From B33-G16 sp964611035 (GTDB taxonomy: Bacteria > Desulfobacterota > DSM-4660 > Desulfatiglandales > B25-G16): 13,571 bases of DNA. Below the pieces are notes generated by a model. That model was given only the letters and a program-made list of their open reading frames with translations, was not told where the DNA came from and did not search any database. Every line of letters starts with the position of its first letter. Positions within the stretch are counted from its first letter, which is position 1. Below, piece by piece: positions 5,102 through 12,943 of the stretch. The stretch covers positions 1 to 13,571 of the forward strand of contig CAZSWT010000076.1 in the NCBI GenBank assembly GCA_964611035.1, written 5' to 3'. Made by a program: the position numbers and the translations under genes.

Positions 5102-6946
5102 ATGTCAAAAACACTACATAGCGAGCTGGATTATATACAAGGGTTCATTGACGTCCGAAAGATCGATCCCTCTCCTTATCAACATCGCAGACACTTTGAT
5201 GAGGATAAACTGAGAGAACTTGCGGCGAGCATTCAACGAGAGGGGCTAATTGAGCCGATTATCGTCCGTCCTATTGACAAACGCTACGAACTTATTGCCG
5301 GAGAACGCCGATTTAGAGCCGTCCGGGACTTTACTGAGATGAAAACCATCCAGGCTCAAATCGTTATTGCAAGTAACCTTCAAACCCGGCGTATATCCGC
5401 TGCCGAAAACATTCAGCGTGAAGACCTCTCCGCGATTGAGACGATCGAAGCCATTGTGGAAATCGTGGATGCAGAACTGATCGAAGATACACAATATGCC
5501 TCAATGGGTAAGAAACCAGCAGACCGGGTGAAAACATTATTAGGCAAACTTGATTCTGTAAGGAGGAGTGAGGGACTCGGCTATGAAGTAGCAAGTGAAG
5601 CAAAGTTGACTTCCAATAAATTTATTGGAAGTGTACAGGAAATCTTTAAAAACCTACCTAAGCCTGTGAAATGGCTATCTTTTTACTTAAATGACCTTCC
5701 TTTGCTAATGGACTTTTGCAAAGACATTCAGGATATCTCTATTAGACATAATCTAAACAAATCCCAGACCAGAGCATTGGCAAAACTCAAGGAAGCTTCT
5801 GATGGGGAATTTCAAAGGGTTACAGCTCATCCTCAACGGCCTCCCGATTCGGAAATGGGGTATGTTATCAGCGATTCCAGTCAAATAAACATCCGGGATC
5901 TGAGTGCCAGAGAGATTGAAGATATTGCAGATAAAGCAGCTAAAAGGGAAAGGCAGATAGAGCTCAGCCGGGCTCGTGTAAGGCCATCCCTTAGCCTTGA
6001 GGCAAAAATTGTCTTGATGAATCGATTGGGTATTCCTGTTGACAGGATTGCCGCACGATTGAAGGTCAACCGAAAGACGGTTCTCAACTATGCCCACAAC
6101 CCACGTCTTTTTAAATCCATCAGGGAGCTCTTAGAGAAGGGGGTTTCTGTCCCTGAAGTATCGGAACACAACGGCTGTCCTGAGCCTCTGGTCTGGTCCA
6201 TTGCCCTGGAGGGAAAAAGCGATCAGGACCGGTTTGAATCTTTGAACTGGGGCTTGCGAACCTGGGATCATTGGTATTTCAATGACCTTGATCAACGTTT
6301 TGGAGACAGCTGGCCCGGACAGATCCCGGCGCAATTGGTAGCCCATACCCTCTTTTACTTTACACAGCAGGGAGATCTTGTTTTCGATCCAATGGCCGGT
6401 GGTGGCGTTGTTGCTGACACATGCCTTGCATTCAACAGAAAATGCTGGTCTTTTGATTTAGTTGATTGCCATGAAACACGACCGGAGATCGAGCCTCACC
6501 AGTGGAACCCGGAAGGCCTGCTGTGGCCTGTCAGGAGAAAAGAGAAGCCCGACCTGATCTTCTTTGATCCTCCTTATTTCAAAAAACAGGAAAACCAATA
6601 CACAAAGGACAGTATCTCATCTCTTTCCCGCAAAGAATATTTGGGATTCTTCCGAGAGTTTTTCCCTTTAGCGAAAGAGAACTCCAAAACCAGGGCACGT
6701 ATTGGCTTCCTCAACGCTGACTGGAGGGACTTTCAGGGGGTATCCGCTCTAAATGAAGACCCTGGGCGGAGCATTCTTCTCTGGGACTACATGAACATCC
6801 TGAATCGTTCGGGGTGGGAAATCACCCATATAATTGATTGTCCCATGTCCACGCAACGGTTTCAGGCAAACATCGTAGCCCAGATGCAAAAAAACCGAAC
6901 CCTGGGGATCGTTCGACGTTCCCTGATTATAGGAAGAAAGAAGTGA
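5102..6946 (+). CDS. ParB-N / helix-turn-helix / DNA methyltransferase fusion protein
   Basis: This is a 614-residue cytoplasmic protein. Residues 15-110 form a ParB-N domain: IDPSPYQHR, then GERRFRA at 67-73 and ENIQRED at 102-108, the two ParB nucleotide-pocket boxes. A helical middle (about 165-235) resembles the ParB DNA-binding region. A second helix-turn-helix is at about 308-330 (IPVDRIAARLKVNRKTVLNY). The C-terminal third is a SAM-dependent methyltransferase: IPAQLVAHTLFYF (408-420, motif X-like), FDPMAGGGVVADT (428-440, motif I) and FFDPPYF (487-493, motif IV). DPPY points to amino-methylation of adenine N6 or cytosine N4. Motif I precedes motif IV with only about 50 residues between, so a large target domain does not lie there. 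No restriction endonuclease is in the window, so this looks like an orphan enzyme, as in phages and mobile elements. The start has no ribosome site, but FIDVRKIDPSPY just after it is conserved in style. Confidence 0.9.
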   Translation: MSKTLHSELDYIQGFIDVRKIDPSPYQHRRHFDEDKLRELAASIQREGLIEPIIVRPIDKRYELIAGERRFRAVRDFTEMKTIQAQIVIASNLQTRRISAAENIQREDLSAIETIEAIVEIVDAELIEDTQYASMGKKPADRVKTLLGKLDSVRRSEGLGYEVASEAKLTSNKFIGSVQEIFKNLPKPVKWLSFYLNDLPLLMDFCKDIQDISIRHNLNKSQTRALAKLKEASDGEFQRVTAHPQRPPDSEMGYVISDSSQINIRDLSAREIEDIADKAAKRERQIELSRARVRPSLSLEAKIVLMNRLGIPVDRIAARLKVNRKTVLNYAHNPRLFKSIRELLEKGVSVPEVSEHNGCPEPLVWSIALEGKSDQDRFESLNWGLRTWDHWYFNDLDQRFGDSWPGQIPAQLVAHTLFYFTQQGDLVFDPMAGGGVVADTCLAFNRKCWSFDLVDCHETRPEIEPHQWNPEGLLWPVRRKEKPDLIFFDPPYFKKQENQYTKDSISSLSRKEYLGFFREFFPLAKENSKTRARIGFLNADWRDFQGVSALNEDPGRSILLWDYMNILNRSGWEITHIIDCPMSTQRFQANIVAQMQKNRTLGIVRRSLIIGRKK

Positions 6947-7038
6947 TAAAGGGGGACTTCGTGCAGAAATTGCTTAACATCTAATGGATGGGACGTCCCT
7001 GAAATATTGACATTCTCATTATACTTGCTTGAACTAAT

Positions 7039-7080
7039 AAAGGCGGTTGAGATTTTTCTTTTAACTGCCTTTTTCTTTTT
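7039..7080 (+). terminator. Probable rho-independent terminator of the methyltransferase gene
   Basis: AAAGGCGGTT (7039-7048) pairs with AACTGCCTTT (7063-7072) over 10 bp with one G-U pair, with a 14-nt loop. It is followed by a T-rich run (7070-7080) broken by one C. It lies 93 nt after the stop codon at 6946. The loop is longer than usual, which lowers certainty a little. Confidence 0.65.
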
Positions 7081-7240
7081 TCAAGGTAAGGTTTCTGGGG
7101 TTTTTGGACTTCTGGCTGTCTGATAATGAATGAATTTATGTAAGTATAGTATGACCTGAACCTCCCATATCTTTTGGGTGGCATTTTTATCGGAATAGGA
7201 TATAATGCCTTTCCGAATCCCAAAATGGGCATCATGAGCG

Positions 7241-7309
7241 AGTGGAGCCCTACGGGCAAGCCCGTGGCACCACTTAGTTTCGCCGATTCGCTTCGGCGGG
7301 ACTTAGTGG
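7241..7309. repeat. Two overlapping, mutually exclusive hairpins
   Basis: The first hairpin (7241-7274) pairs AGTGG with CCACT, GCC with GGC and ACGGGC with GCCCGT, with one mismatch and a 2-nt bulge. The second (7270-7309) pairs that same CCACT (7270-7274) with a downstream AGTGG (7305-7309), then AGT with ACT and CGCCGA (7281-7286) with TCGGCG (7293-7298). Only one can form at a time. This could be a palindromic repeat element or a structured RNA. The strand of action is unknown. Confidence 0.6.
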
Positions 7310-7315
7310 CACGAC

Positions 7316-7418
7316 ATCCCGACCGCCAGCGCATTCATCCACTGCTAAAGCTGTGGCTTTCTCCGGTCGGGGTAAAAGGACTTTTTAGGAGAACATCAAG
7401 CTTGGCCCTGCTTTTACC
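7316..7418. repeat. Further long hairpins next to the aldolase 3' end
   Basis: ATCCCGACCG (7316-7325) pairs with CGGTCGGGGT (7364-7373) over 10 bp with one G-T pair. It encloses the small hairpin AAAGC-TGTG-GCTTT (7347-7360). A further perfect 8-bp repeat GGTAAAAG/CTTTTACC (7371-7378 and 7411-7418) overlaps its edge by 3 nt and ends 4 nt from the aldolase stop. The last one could help end the aldolase transcript, but no T-run follows it on the minus strand. Confidence 0.5.
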
Positions 7419-7422
7419 TGGC

Positions 7423-8322
7423 TTAGGTGTGCAGTATCCCTCCCTCAATCAGTGTTGCGCGTAATGCCGCTTGCTGAGCTTTATCCAGAGGGCCTAAGGG
7501 CGAACGCGGCGGCCCACCGTAGTATCCAAGCCAATCCAGCGCCAGCTTTAGACCAGGAACACCAAACTGTGCTGTCACTGATATGTTAACGGGTATCATT
7601 TTTAACTGCAACTGTCGAGCCTCTTTATGCCGCTCATTTTGAGTATATTGATAGATGCGATAGCATTGCTCCGGGGCGATGTTGGCCAGTGCCATAATTC
7701 CACCCACTGCACCCAGAATCAGGGCTGGGTAGAGAAAGCCTGCTGAGCCAGCCAGGACATTGAAACCAGGAGACGCAGCCCTGATGATTTCTCCTAACTT
7801 GACTACGTTCCCTGAGCTATCCTTGATGCCAGCAATATTCGGGTGCTGTGACAACTCCACCACCGTTTCTGCAGAAAGGTCGACGCCTGTGTTAGCGGGC
7901 ATGTTGTAAAGGAGTATGGGCAAGGATGAGCGATCTGCCAGTTCCAGGTAGTGTCTCCGCATTGCGTGGCCGTCCATTTTGGATGGGTAATAGCTGGGAG
8001 TGATAACTATGGCCACGTCTGCTCCAATAGCAGCTGCCTGCTCTGTTAGCTCTAATGTGGCCCTTGTTGAATCACAGCCGGTGCCGGCAATGAATAGCTT
8101 ATCCTTAGGGATGGTCTGACGGGCAGTTTTTAGCACCTCGAGTTTCTCTTCATCGCTTAGGTACGTGAATTCCCCGTTGGAGCCGAGGACAAGCAAACCA
8201 GCCAGAGACGTGTTGCTCCACTTGGCGATATTTTCAGCCAGCTTATCATATGCTACCACTCCATTGGCGTTAAAGGGGGTTGGAATAGGGGAGTAGGCTC
8301 CTGATAATAATAACTTTTTCAT
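7423..8322 (-). CDS. DapA-superfamily aldolase, resembles 4-hydroxy-2-oxoglutarate aldolase
   Basis: This is a 299-residue class I aldolase with a (beta/alpha)8 barrel that works through a Schiff base between pyruvate and lysine. Visible are GSNGE at 47-51 (pyruvate carboxylate site), Y139 in YNMP (proton relay) and K167 in GIKDSS (Schiff-base lysine). Dihydrodipicolinate synthases usually have GTTGE and an arginine in the YNVPSRTG loop. Here the loop is YNMPANTG, with N144 where that arginine stands. GSNGEF, PANTG, QHPNI-GIKDS, VLAGSAGFL, GAVGGIMALAN and FGIPGLK-like and GYYGGP strings are those of mitochondrial HOGA1-type aldolases. The likely reaction is cleavage of 4-hydroxy-2-oxoglutarate to pyruvate and glyoxylate, or of a similar keto acid. 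GGAG lies 9 nt before the start. The neighbours do not suggest a pathway, so the exact substrate is open. Confidence 0.88.
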   Translation of the reverse strand: MKKLLLSGAYSPIPTPFNANGVVAYDKLAENIAKWSNTSLAGLLVLGSNGEFTYLSDEEKLEVLKTARQTIPKDKLFIAGTGCDSTRATLELTEQAAAIGADVAIVITPSYYPSKMDGHAMRRHYLELADRSSLPILLYNMPANTGVDLSAETVVELSQHPNIAGIKDSSGNVVKLGEIIRAASPGFNVLAGSAGFLYPALILGAVGGIMALANIAPEQCYRIYQYTQNERHKEARQLQLKMIPVNISVTAQFGVPGLKLALDWLGYYGGPPRSPLGPLDKAQQAALRATLIEGGILHT

Positions 8323-8404
8323 AATCGCTTTTCTCCTTTAGGTCTTAATCTCTCTTAGGCCTCAAATTCTTAGTTAATAGTAAGGTTTTAGCCCATTTTT
8401 AGTA

Positions 8405-8434
8405 TTGACGAGTATACCATTGCTATTTTATTCT
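8405..8434 (+). promoter_or_regulatory. Possible promoter of the alpha/beta hydrolase gene
   Basis: TTGACG (8405-8410, five of six consensus bases) is followed after 18 nt by TATTCT (8429-8434, four of six). The expected transcript start is about 20 nt before the ATG at 8461, with AGGAAA between as ribosome site. Confidence 0.35.
8411..8419 (-). promoter_or_regulatory. Possible extended -10 promoter of the aldolase gene
   Basis: On the minus strand the sequence reads TGGTATACT, which fits an extended -10 (TGn plus TATACT, five of six). No good -35 is present at 17 nt. It overlaps the opposing hydrolase promoter, so the two transcripts may compete. Confidence 0.35.
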
Positions 8435-8460
8435 ATACCAGCAAACAGGAAACATTTCAA

Positions 8461-9261
8461 ATGATAGATATTTCAAAGATCGATTATTCTTTATTGGATA
8501 GGCCAGAGATTCTGATGTTTCTTTTTCATCCCAGACCAGAGTGGGGCTCTCCCGGGACCACTTCCTCTGCTGAGGATATACTTATAAAGGTAGACAAGGA
8601 TGTGGTAGTTGGTGCACGGTTTCATCTGGTAGGAAAAGACGATCCTACCATACTTTTCTTCCACGGAAATGGTGAGATTGTGGCTGATTATGATGACATA
8701 GCGCCATTGTATACGAGGATGGGAATCAATTTTTTTCCGGTTGATTATCGAGGCTATGGACGCTCTACTGGCACACCAACGATTACTTCCATGATGAAAG
8801 ATGCTCATATAATATTTGACTATGTACAAAAATGGCTTAAAGATAGAGGTTTTACAGGCCCATTTATAGTAATGAGCAGGTCTCTGGGTAGCGCCTCTGC
8901 TCTCGAGCTTTCAGTACATTATATGGATCACATAGATGGCCTCATTATTGAAAGTGGTTTTGCCTATGCCGGGCCCCTTCTGAGGCTATTAGGCATTGAG
9001 ATGGAAGCATTGGGGATAAGAGAGGAAGATGGATTTCGTAACATAGAAAAAATAACGACATTTAACAAGCCAACATTGATCATCCACGCGGAGAATGATC
9101 ATATTATTTCCTTTAATGAGGGCCAGGCCCTCTATGATGCATGTCCTGCGACGGATAAAAGGCTCCTTAAGATTCCTGGAGCCAATCACAATGATATCTT
9201 TTTGAGGGGCATGAAAGAATACATGGAGGCAGTAAAGAACTTTACCAATCTTTTCTCTTGA
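8461..9261 (+). CDS. Alpha/beta-hydrolase fold protein
   Basis: This is a 266-residue serine hydrolase of unknown substrate, probably cytoplasmic because no signal peptide is seen. The fold markers are ILFFHGNGE (64-72, oxyanion-loop HGNG), VDYRGYGRS (94-102) and the nucleophile elbow SRSLGS with S141. D213 (ENDHIIS) and H243 (GANHND) complete the Ser-Asp-His triad. The elbow has Ser instead of the usual first Gly of GxSxG. A short lid-like segment around 169-198 lies between strands 6 and 7. This pattern matches the DUF/BEM46-like esterases annotated as alpha/beta hydrolases with an HGN motif. AGGAAA lies about 10 nt before the ATG. The gene is divergent from the aldolase and convergent with the small zinc-site gene, so it is its own unit. 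Confidence 0.9.
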   Translation: MIDISKIDYSLLDRPEILMFLFHPRPEWGSPGTTSSAEDILIKVDKDVVVGARFHLVGKDDPTILFFHGNGEIVADYDDIAPLYTRMGINFFPVDYRGYGRSTGTPTITSMMKDAHIIFDYVQKWLKDRGFTGPFIVMSRSLGSASALELSVHYMDHIDGLIIESGFAYAGPLLRLLGIEMEALGIREEDGFRNIEKITTFNKPTLIIHAENDHIISFNEGQALYDACPATDKRLLKIPGANHNDIFLRGMKEYMEAVKNFTNLFS

Positions 9262-9288
9262 AAGCCCTTTCCATATAAATCTGATAAA

Positions 9289-9525
9289 TCAGTTAAGCTT
9301 GTCTTTCATAGCCTTATAATACATTCGCTCGTAGTATGCGTTTGCCTTTCTGTCAAGGATTGCTTCATCTTCATGGATATACCGTTCGCCTTCCCATTTG
9401 CCGCAGGCTAAAACCACCGGCTCTCCCAGCTCAAAATTTTTTCCGCAGGCAGGACAGCCATCTGGATTCAGAGTGTTGAGCTTTTCCAAATCTATGATAA
9501 TTTTGTTCTTATGATGGATTTCCAT
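9289..9525 (-). CDS. Small Cys/His zinc-site protein of unknown function
   Basis: This 78-residue soluble protein has C24 and C27 in GCPACGK, then C41 (LACGKW) and H51 (RYIHEDEA), a spacing that could hold one zinc ion in a treble-clef or ribbon-like fold. The C-terminal third is a charged helix rich in Lys, Glu and Tyr (AYYERMYYKAMKDKL). AAGG lies 6 nt before the ATG, which supports the start. The gene ends 27 nt from the convergent hydrolase gene. The perfect hairpin CTGAT-AA-ATCAG (9281-9292) overlaps its stop codon but has no T-run. It may be a nucleic-acid or protein-binding accessory factor. The family is not recognised. Confidence 0.75.
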   Translation of the reverse strand: MEIHHKNKIIIDLEKLNTLNPDGCPACGKNFELGEPVVLACGKWEGERYIHEDEAILDRKANAYYERMYYKAMKDKLN

Positions 9526-9629
9526 GGCATACCTTTTTTTAAGTTGAACATTTTAATCATCGATTTACTACCAGAATTGGTAATTTTGCTTCTGAATATT
9601 TCCTCAATTGGTCACTCAACGAGATTTTT

Positions 9630-12600
9630 TCATCGCAACGCTATTTCACGATAGGGAAGACCAATTCGTTTTGCGAGCGATTTAAGATCTTCCTGCACCG
9701 TACGCTCTGTTCCGTCTTTTGTTTTCACAGGGGTCATTTTATCCGCAACGATAAAAATCTGTATCTTGTTCGGGTCGAACAATTGCACGGCGAGTTCACG
9801 AAGCTCTTCCCTGGTTGCATGTCGATAGGCATCCTGAATTTTCTCAAGTGTGTTGAGGGGTTCACCCCTCATATAATAGTGGCTGTATACCTCAACCAGT
9901 TGGGCTGGGGTGTCTACGTTAAATACAAAGCTATTTAAGGCATCAAGTCGCTTGAGTTCCAGGTCTTTTTCGGGAACATTTTTCCGAAGGGAGTCCATGA
10001 TCTTCAATGTCTCCATAATCGCTGTGCTCGTTTTATCTCCCTTACAGCCAATGTATCCAATAAGTGCTCCCGCTTTCCATTTATAGGTCTGGAAGAAACC
10101 GGCTGAATACACGAGGCCCAAGTCATCCCGCAGGCGAGTATACATGAGGGAATCGCTGCCGCCGAAGATATCCGTTAAAAGATGTATTTTCCAGAAGTCG
10201 GGGTGCGTGCGCTTGACGCTGGGCAAGAGCAACGCTATTTGGGATTGCACCTGCCCGGGCTTGGAAATAAGCGCCAGAACAGGTGGAGTTTCCTTTGGGT
10301 CATTGAGATTGCGTTCAGGGGACCGGCCCTGAGGGAGCGCTTCGAGGAGCTTTTTCAGACCTGCCCTAGCCTCCTTAAAGGTTATATCGCCTGACACTGC
10401 GGCAACTATGTTGGAGGGGACGAAATAGTTCCTCATAAAGGCAGTGAGGTCGGCTCTATTAATATCCGGGATCGTTTTGATGCCGATCAGTGGATCGCGG
10501 CCGTAGTGATGTCCGTTGAAATGCCAGATCATACCCTCGCGCATTGCCACGGTATGCGCATTTTCACCCTGCCTGCTAAGAGAAACTATTTCCTTCTCTT
10601 TGACCACGTTCAGTACTGTAGGGTCAAAGGCTGGTCTGGTAAGGATTTCTTTTAGCAGATCAAGTCCTTTTTCCCAGTCCTCTTTCATAACCGAAAGGTG
10701 TATAGTTGATACCTCCTCAGCCACGGATATTGATATACGGATGGCGTTTTCGTCGAGCACCTGCGCGAGCTCAGAAGGAGAATAGCGTTGGGTACCGCCT
10801 TGAATTATGCTATTGCTGAGTATATCTGCCAAACCGGTTTTCTCATTAACAATGTCGACATCACCGGCCTTAACGAGAATGGTGAGATCGATCAGGGGCA
10901 GTTCGCGATCAGCCAAATAGAAAATCGGTGTGTTATTGATCTTGGCGGTTTGAGCCTTTGGGTATACGATTTTTTTTGGAACCCGATCGAAAGAAAGCGG
11001 GTGTTTCCAGTCCACAGGCGTGTGATAGATCGAGTTGTTATGAAACGTGTCTGGTTTAACAATCTTTGTTGCTCCGGTAATTCCAATGGATCGGACTTCA
11101 GTGTATCTCTGTGCCGGTTGATCAGGCTTTCCACCGGGGATCACGTACACGCTTGTCTGATTTTCGATTCGGATATATTTTCTGGCTGCCTTTCTGATTT
11201 CCTGGGGTGTGACCTCTGAGATTCGTTTCAGATAATCGGTAAGATAGTGCCAGCCCGCTTGAACTTCCATTGTCGCCAGGGTGCTGGCCAGCTCTTCATT
11301 ATTTCGCATTCGATCCAGAAATTCGCGTTGGTTGAGTTTTTTAATCCTTTTGAGTTCGCGCTCAGAAACTAATTCATGTTTCATTTTTTCGGCTTCAGCA
11401 ATGAGTGTATTTTCAAGTGTGTGGCAGGCGTTCACGTAAGCCTGACGTTTCTCATCTGTATTAAGGTTCCCCTTTTTCACCTCATCAGGCTCATTAGGGG
11501 AGCCGCCTAAAATGATCATTCCGCCATAACGGTTATCGGGGTTATATGCCCAGGCCTCGACAGCGAGACCCTTATTTATGATGTTTTGGGTTATGCGGGC
11601 GCTACGGCCGAGACTTAAGGCCATGGTCATAACATCGAGCGCATAGAAGTCCTTGGTTTTCATTCGAGCGCCATGGAAACCAATTCTGACCAATGGTGTG
11701 CGGGCGCCTTTCAAGAACCGAATATTTTTGCGTGGGCCGTGTTGCATGGGTTCTGCCGTTACGATTTCAGGGCTCCGTTTTCCCTTTGGATACCGCTCGA
11801 AGTAAATCTCTGCCAGCCTTCTGGCTTCTTCCACTCTCACGTCCCCCACGAGCACACACACGGCGTTTGTTGGATTATAGTATTTCTTATGAAAGGCTAT
11901 TGCATCGCTGGTGTTGTATTTTTCCATATCTGATTTCCAGCCGATTGTTGGATTTCGGTATGGGTGTGCAGTATAGGCAGTTGCATTAAGATCGAGCCAG
12001 GCAGCGCCGCCTGGGCTGTTAATATATCGGAAGGCCCACTCCCGCTGTACGACCTCCTTCTCAACGTAAAACTCACGCCAGGAAGGTTCGAATAGCTGTT
12101 CGCTCACTATTGAGAACCACTGCTCGAGCATATCAGATGGCACCGACATTATATACTGGGTCTGGTCTTTAGTGGTAAAGGCATTCACGCCCACAGCGCC
12201 GTTTTTGCCCAACTGAGAGGAGAAGGCCTGAGGGATGTAGATTTTTTGCACCTCGGCTCGAAGCCTATCCATCTCGGTGAGTTTTTTCCGAATTAATTCT
12301 TGGTCTGGATTCCGTTTTCCCTGTTCTGAGAGCACCACCTGATATGCGGCTTCAATCTTGTCCTGCAGCTCCATATCCCTTTTTTGATCAAGGGTGCCAA
12401 AATTCTTGGTGCCCTTAAACATCATGTGCTCAAGCAAATGGGCGATTCCGGTCTTTCCGGTATCTTCAAGTGCGGAACCGGCACGTATCGCCACGCGGCA
12501 GGCAACCTGAGGTGTTGTAGGTCGCTCGACGATTAAAAACATCATACCGTTTTCCAGCTGGAACTCCTTGACATCCATTTTGATATATGACGATGGATTC

Positions 12601-12668
12601 TCAGCCATGCAAAGGCTCGAGGAGGCCAGAAGTAGCAAGGTAAACAAAATGGTTTTAAAAAAATGCAT
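9630..12668 (-). CDS. Periplasmic M16 zinc metallopeptidase, two-domain, 1012 residues
   Basis: The start is the ATG at 12668: GGGAGGA lies 7 nt before it, whereas the two upstream in-frame ATGs (12689 and 12686) would place that site inside the gene. Residues 1-22 are a signal peptide (MHFFKTILFTLLLLASSSLC, cleavage probably after CMA), so it is exported. The first M16 domain has the inverted zinc motif H77-LL-E80-H81 (HLLEHMMFKGT), with E203 and the third ligand E210 in VEKEVVQRE. An M16C domain follows (PTNAVCVLVGDV). The second half repeats the fold without the zinc motif (TGLADILSNSIIQGGT) and has the R...Y substrate box LRDDLGLVYSA. H81 and E210 are 129 residues apart instead of about 76, because a charged, probably coiled-coil insert of about 50 residues (about 95-150) intervenes. 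The role is likely peptide degradation in the periplasm. Confidence 0.95.
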   Translation of the reverse strand: MHFFKTILFTLLLLASSSLCMAENPSSYIKMDVKEFQLENGMMFLIVERPTTPQVACRVAIRAGSALEDTGKTGIAHLLEHMMFKGTKNFGTLDQKRDMELQDKIEAAYQVVLSEQGKRNPDQELIRKKLTEMDRLRAEVQKIYIPQAFSSQLGKNGAVGVNAFTTKDQTQYIMSVPSDMLEQWFSIVSEQLFEPSWREFYVEKEVVQREWAFRYINSPGGAAWLDLNATAYTAHPYRNPTIGWKSDMEKYNTSDAIAFHKKYYNPTNAVCVLVGDVRVEEARRLAEIYFERYPKGKRSPEIVTAEPMQHGPRKNIRFLKGARTPLVRIGFHGARMKTKDFYALDVMTMALSLGRSARITQNIINKGLAVEAWAYNPDNRYGGMIILGGSPNEPDEVKKGNLNTDEKRQAYVNACHTLENTLIAEAEKMKHELVSERELKRIKKLNQREFLDRMRNNEELASTLATMEVQAGWHYLTDYLKRISEVTPQEIRKAARKYIRIENQTSVYVIPGGKPDQPAQRYTEVRSIGITGATKIVKPDTFHNNSIYHTPVDWKHPLSFDRVPKKIVYPKAQTAKINNTPIFYLADRELPLIDLTILVKAGDVDIVNEKTGLADILSNSIIQGGTQRYSPSELAQVLDENAIRISISVAEEVSTIHLSVMKEDWEKGLDLLKEILTRPAFDPTVLNVVKEKEIVSLSRQGENAHTVAMREGMIWHFNGHHYGRDPLIGIKTIPDINRADLTAFMRNYFVPSNIVAAVSGDITFKEARAGLKKLLEALPQGRSPERNLNDPKETPPVLALISKPGQVQSQIALLLPSVKRTHPDFWKIHLLTDIFGGSDSLMYTRLRDDLGLVYSAGFFQTYKWKAGALIGYIGCKGDKTSTAIMETLKIMDSLRKNVPEKDLELKRLDALNSFVFNVDTPAQLVEVYSHYYMRGEPLNTLEKIQDAYRHATREELRELAVQLFDPNKIQIFIVADKMTPVKTKDGTERTVQEDLKSLAKRIGLPYREIALR

Positions 12669-12713
12669 AGATAAATCCTCCCGCATCACTGTATCTTAAA
12701 ATTCATACGTAAC

Positions 12714-12741
12714 TTTATATGAAAGAAACTCGAAAGTTGAA
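12714..12741 (-). promoter_or_regulatory. Possible promoter of the M16 peptidase gene
   Basis: On the minus strand TATAAA (complement of 12714-12719, five of six) lies 16 nt after TTCAAC (complement of 12736-12741, three of six). The -35 part falls in the 7-mer repeats. Expected leader is about 40 nt. Confidence 0.3.
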
Positions 12742-12750
12742 ACTTGAAAC
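12723..12750. repeat. Tandem 7-bp repeat, four units
   Basis: The units are AAGAAAC, TCGAAAG, TTGAAAC and TTGAAAC. The last two are identical and the first two differ at two positions each. On the minus strand the unit reads GTTTCAA. It could be a helically imperfect protein-binding array or only a replication-slippage tract. Confidence 0.5.
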
Positions 12751-12943
12751 TAGATATGAATGCCTTCTACCCCCTTATTCATTGAGTAATGAATGCCGAG
12801 AAACCCTTTCATGCTTTGTTGTGGTAGTAGGGCATGATGGTTCTTTTCTATTTTTTCTATGATGATCTCACAGTATCTCATTATCACCAATGTTATCGAA
12901 TCGGTAATAATCAAACCTTAATTAGGGGGAGTGAGGGCGAGAT

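Larger units (their letters stand above)
6947..7422. other. Gene-free intergenic region with terminator and clustered hairpins
   Basis: No credible gene lies in these 476 nt. Open frames on both strands here lack ribosome sites and run through palindromes. The region holds a perfect 10-bp palindrome GGGACGTCCC (6990-6999), a terminator after the methyltransferase gene, and a run of hairpins from 7241 to 7418. Methyltransferase (plus) and aldolase (minus) transcripts converge on it. Confidence 0.7.
12690..12943. other. Intergenic region upstream of the peptidase gene
   Basis: No gene is seen. The region holds four tandem 7-mers (12723-12750), a perfect hairpin ATTCATT-GAGT-AATGAAT (12777-12794) and a weak promoter for the peptidase. 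The response-regulator transcript also runs into it from the right. No clear terminator with a T-run is visible for that gene. Confidence 0.5.

Noticed and set aside
6981..7464. Open frames of 117 (minus) and 96 (plus) residues between the methyltransferase and aldolase genes
   Set aside because: They run through a terminator and hairpins, lack ribosome sites, and the plus one enters the aldolase gene antisense. The composition is not protein-like.
10788..11219. 143-residue open frame on the plus strand inside the M16 gene
   Set aside because: It is fully antisense to a well-supported gene, has no ribosome site, and its sequence shows no domain. It is a shadow frame.
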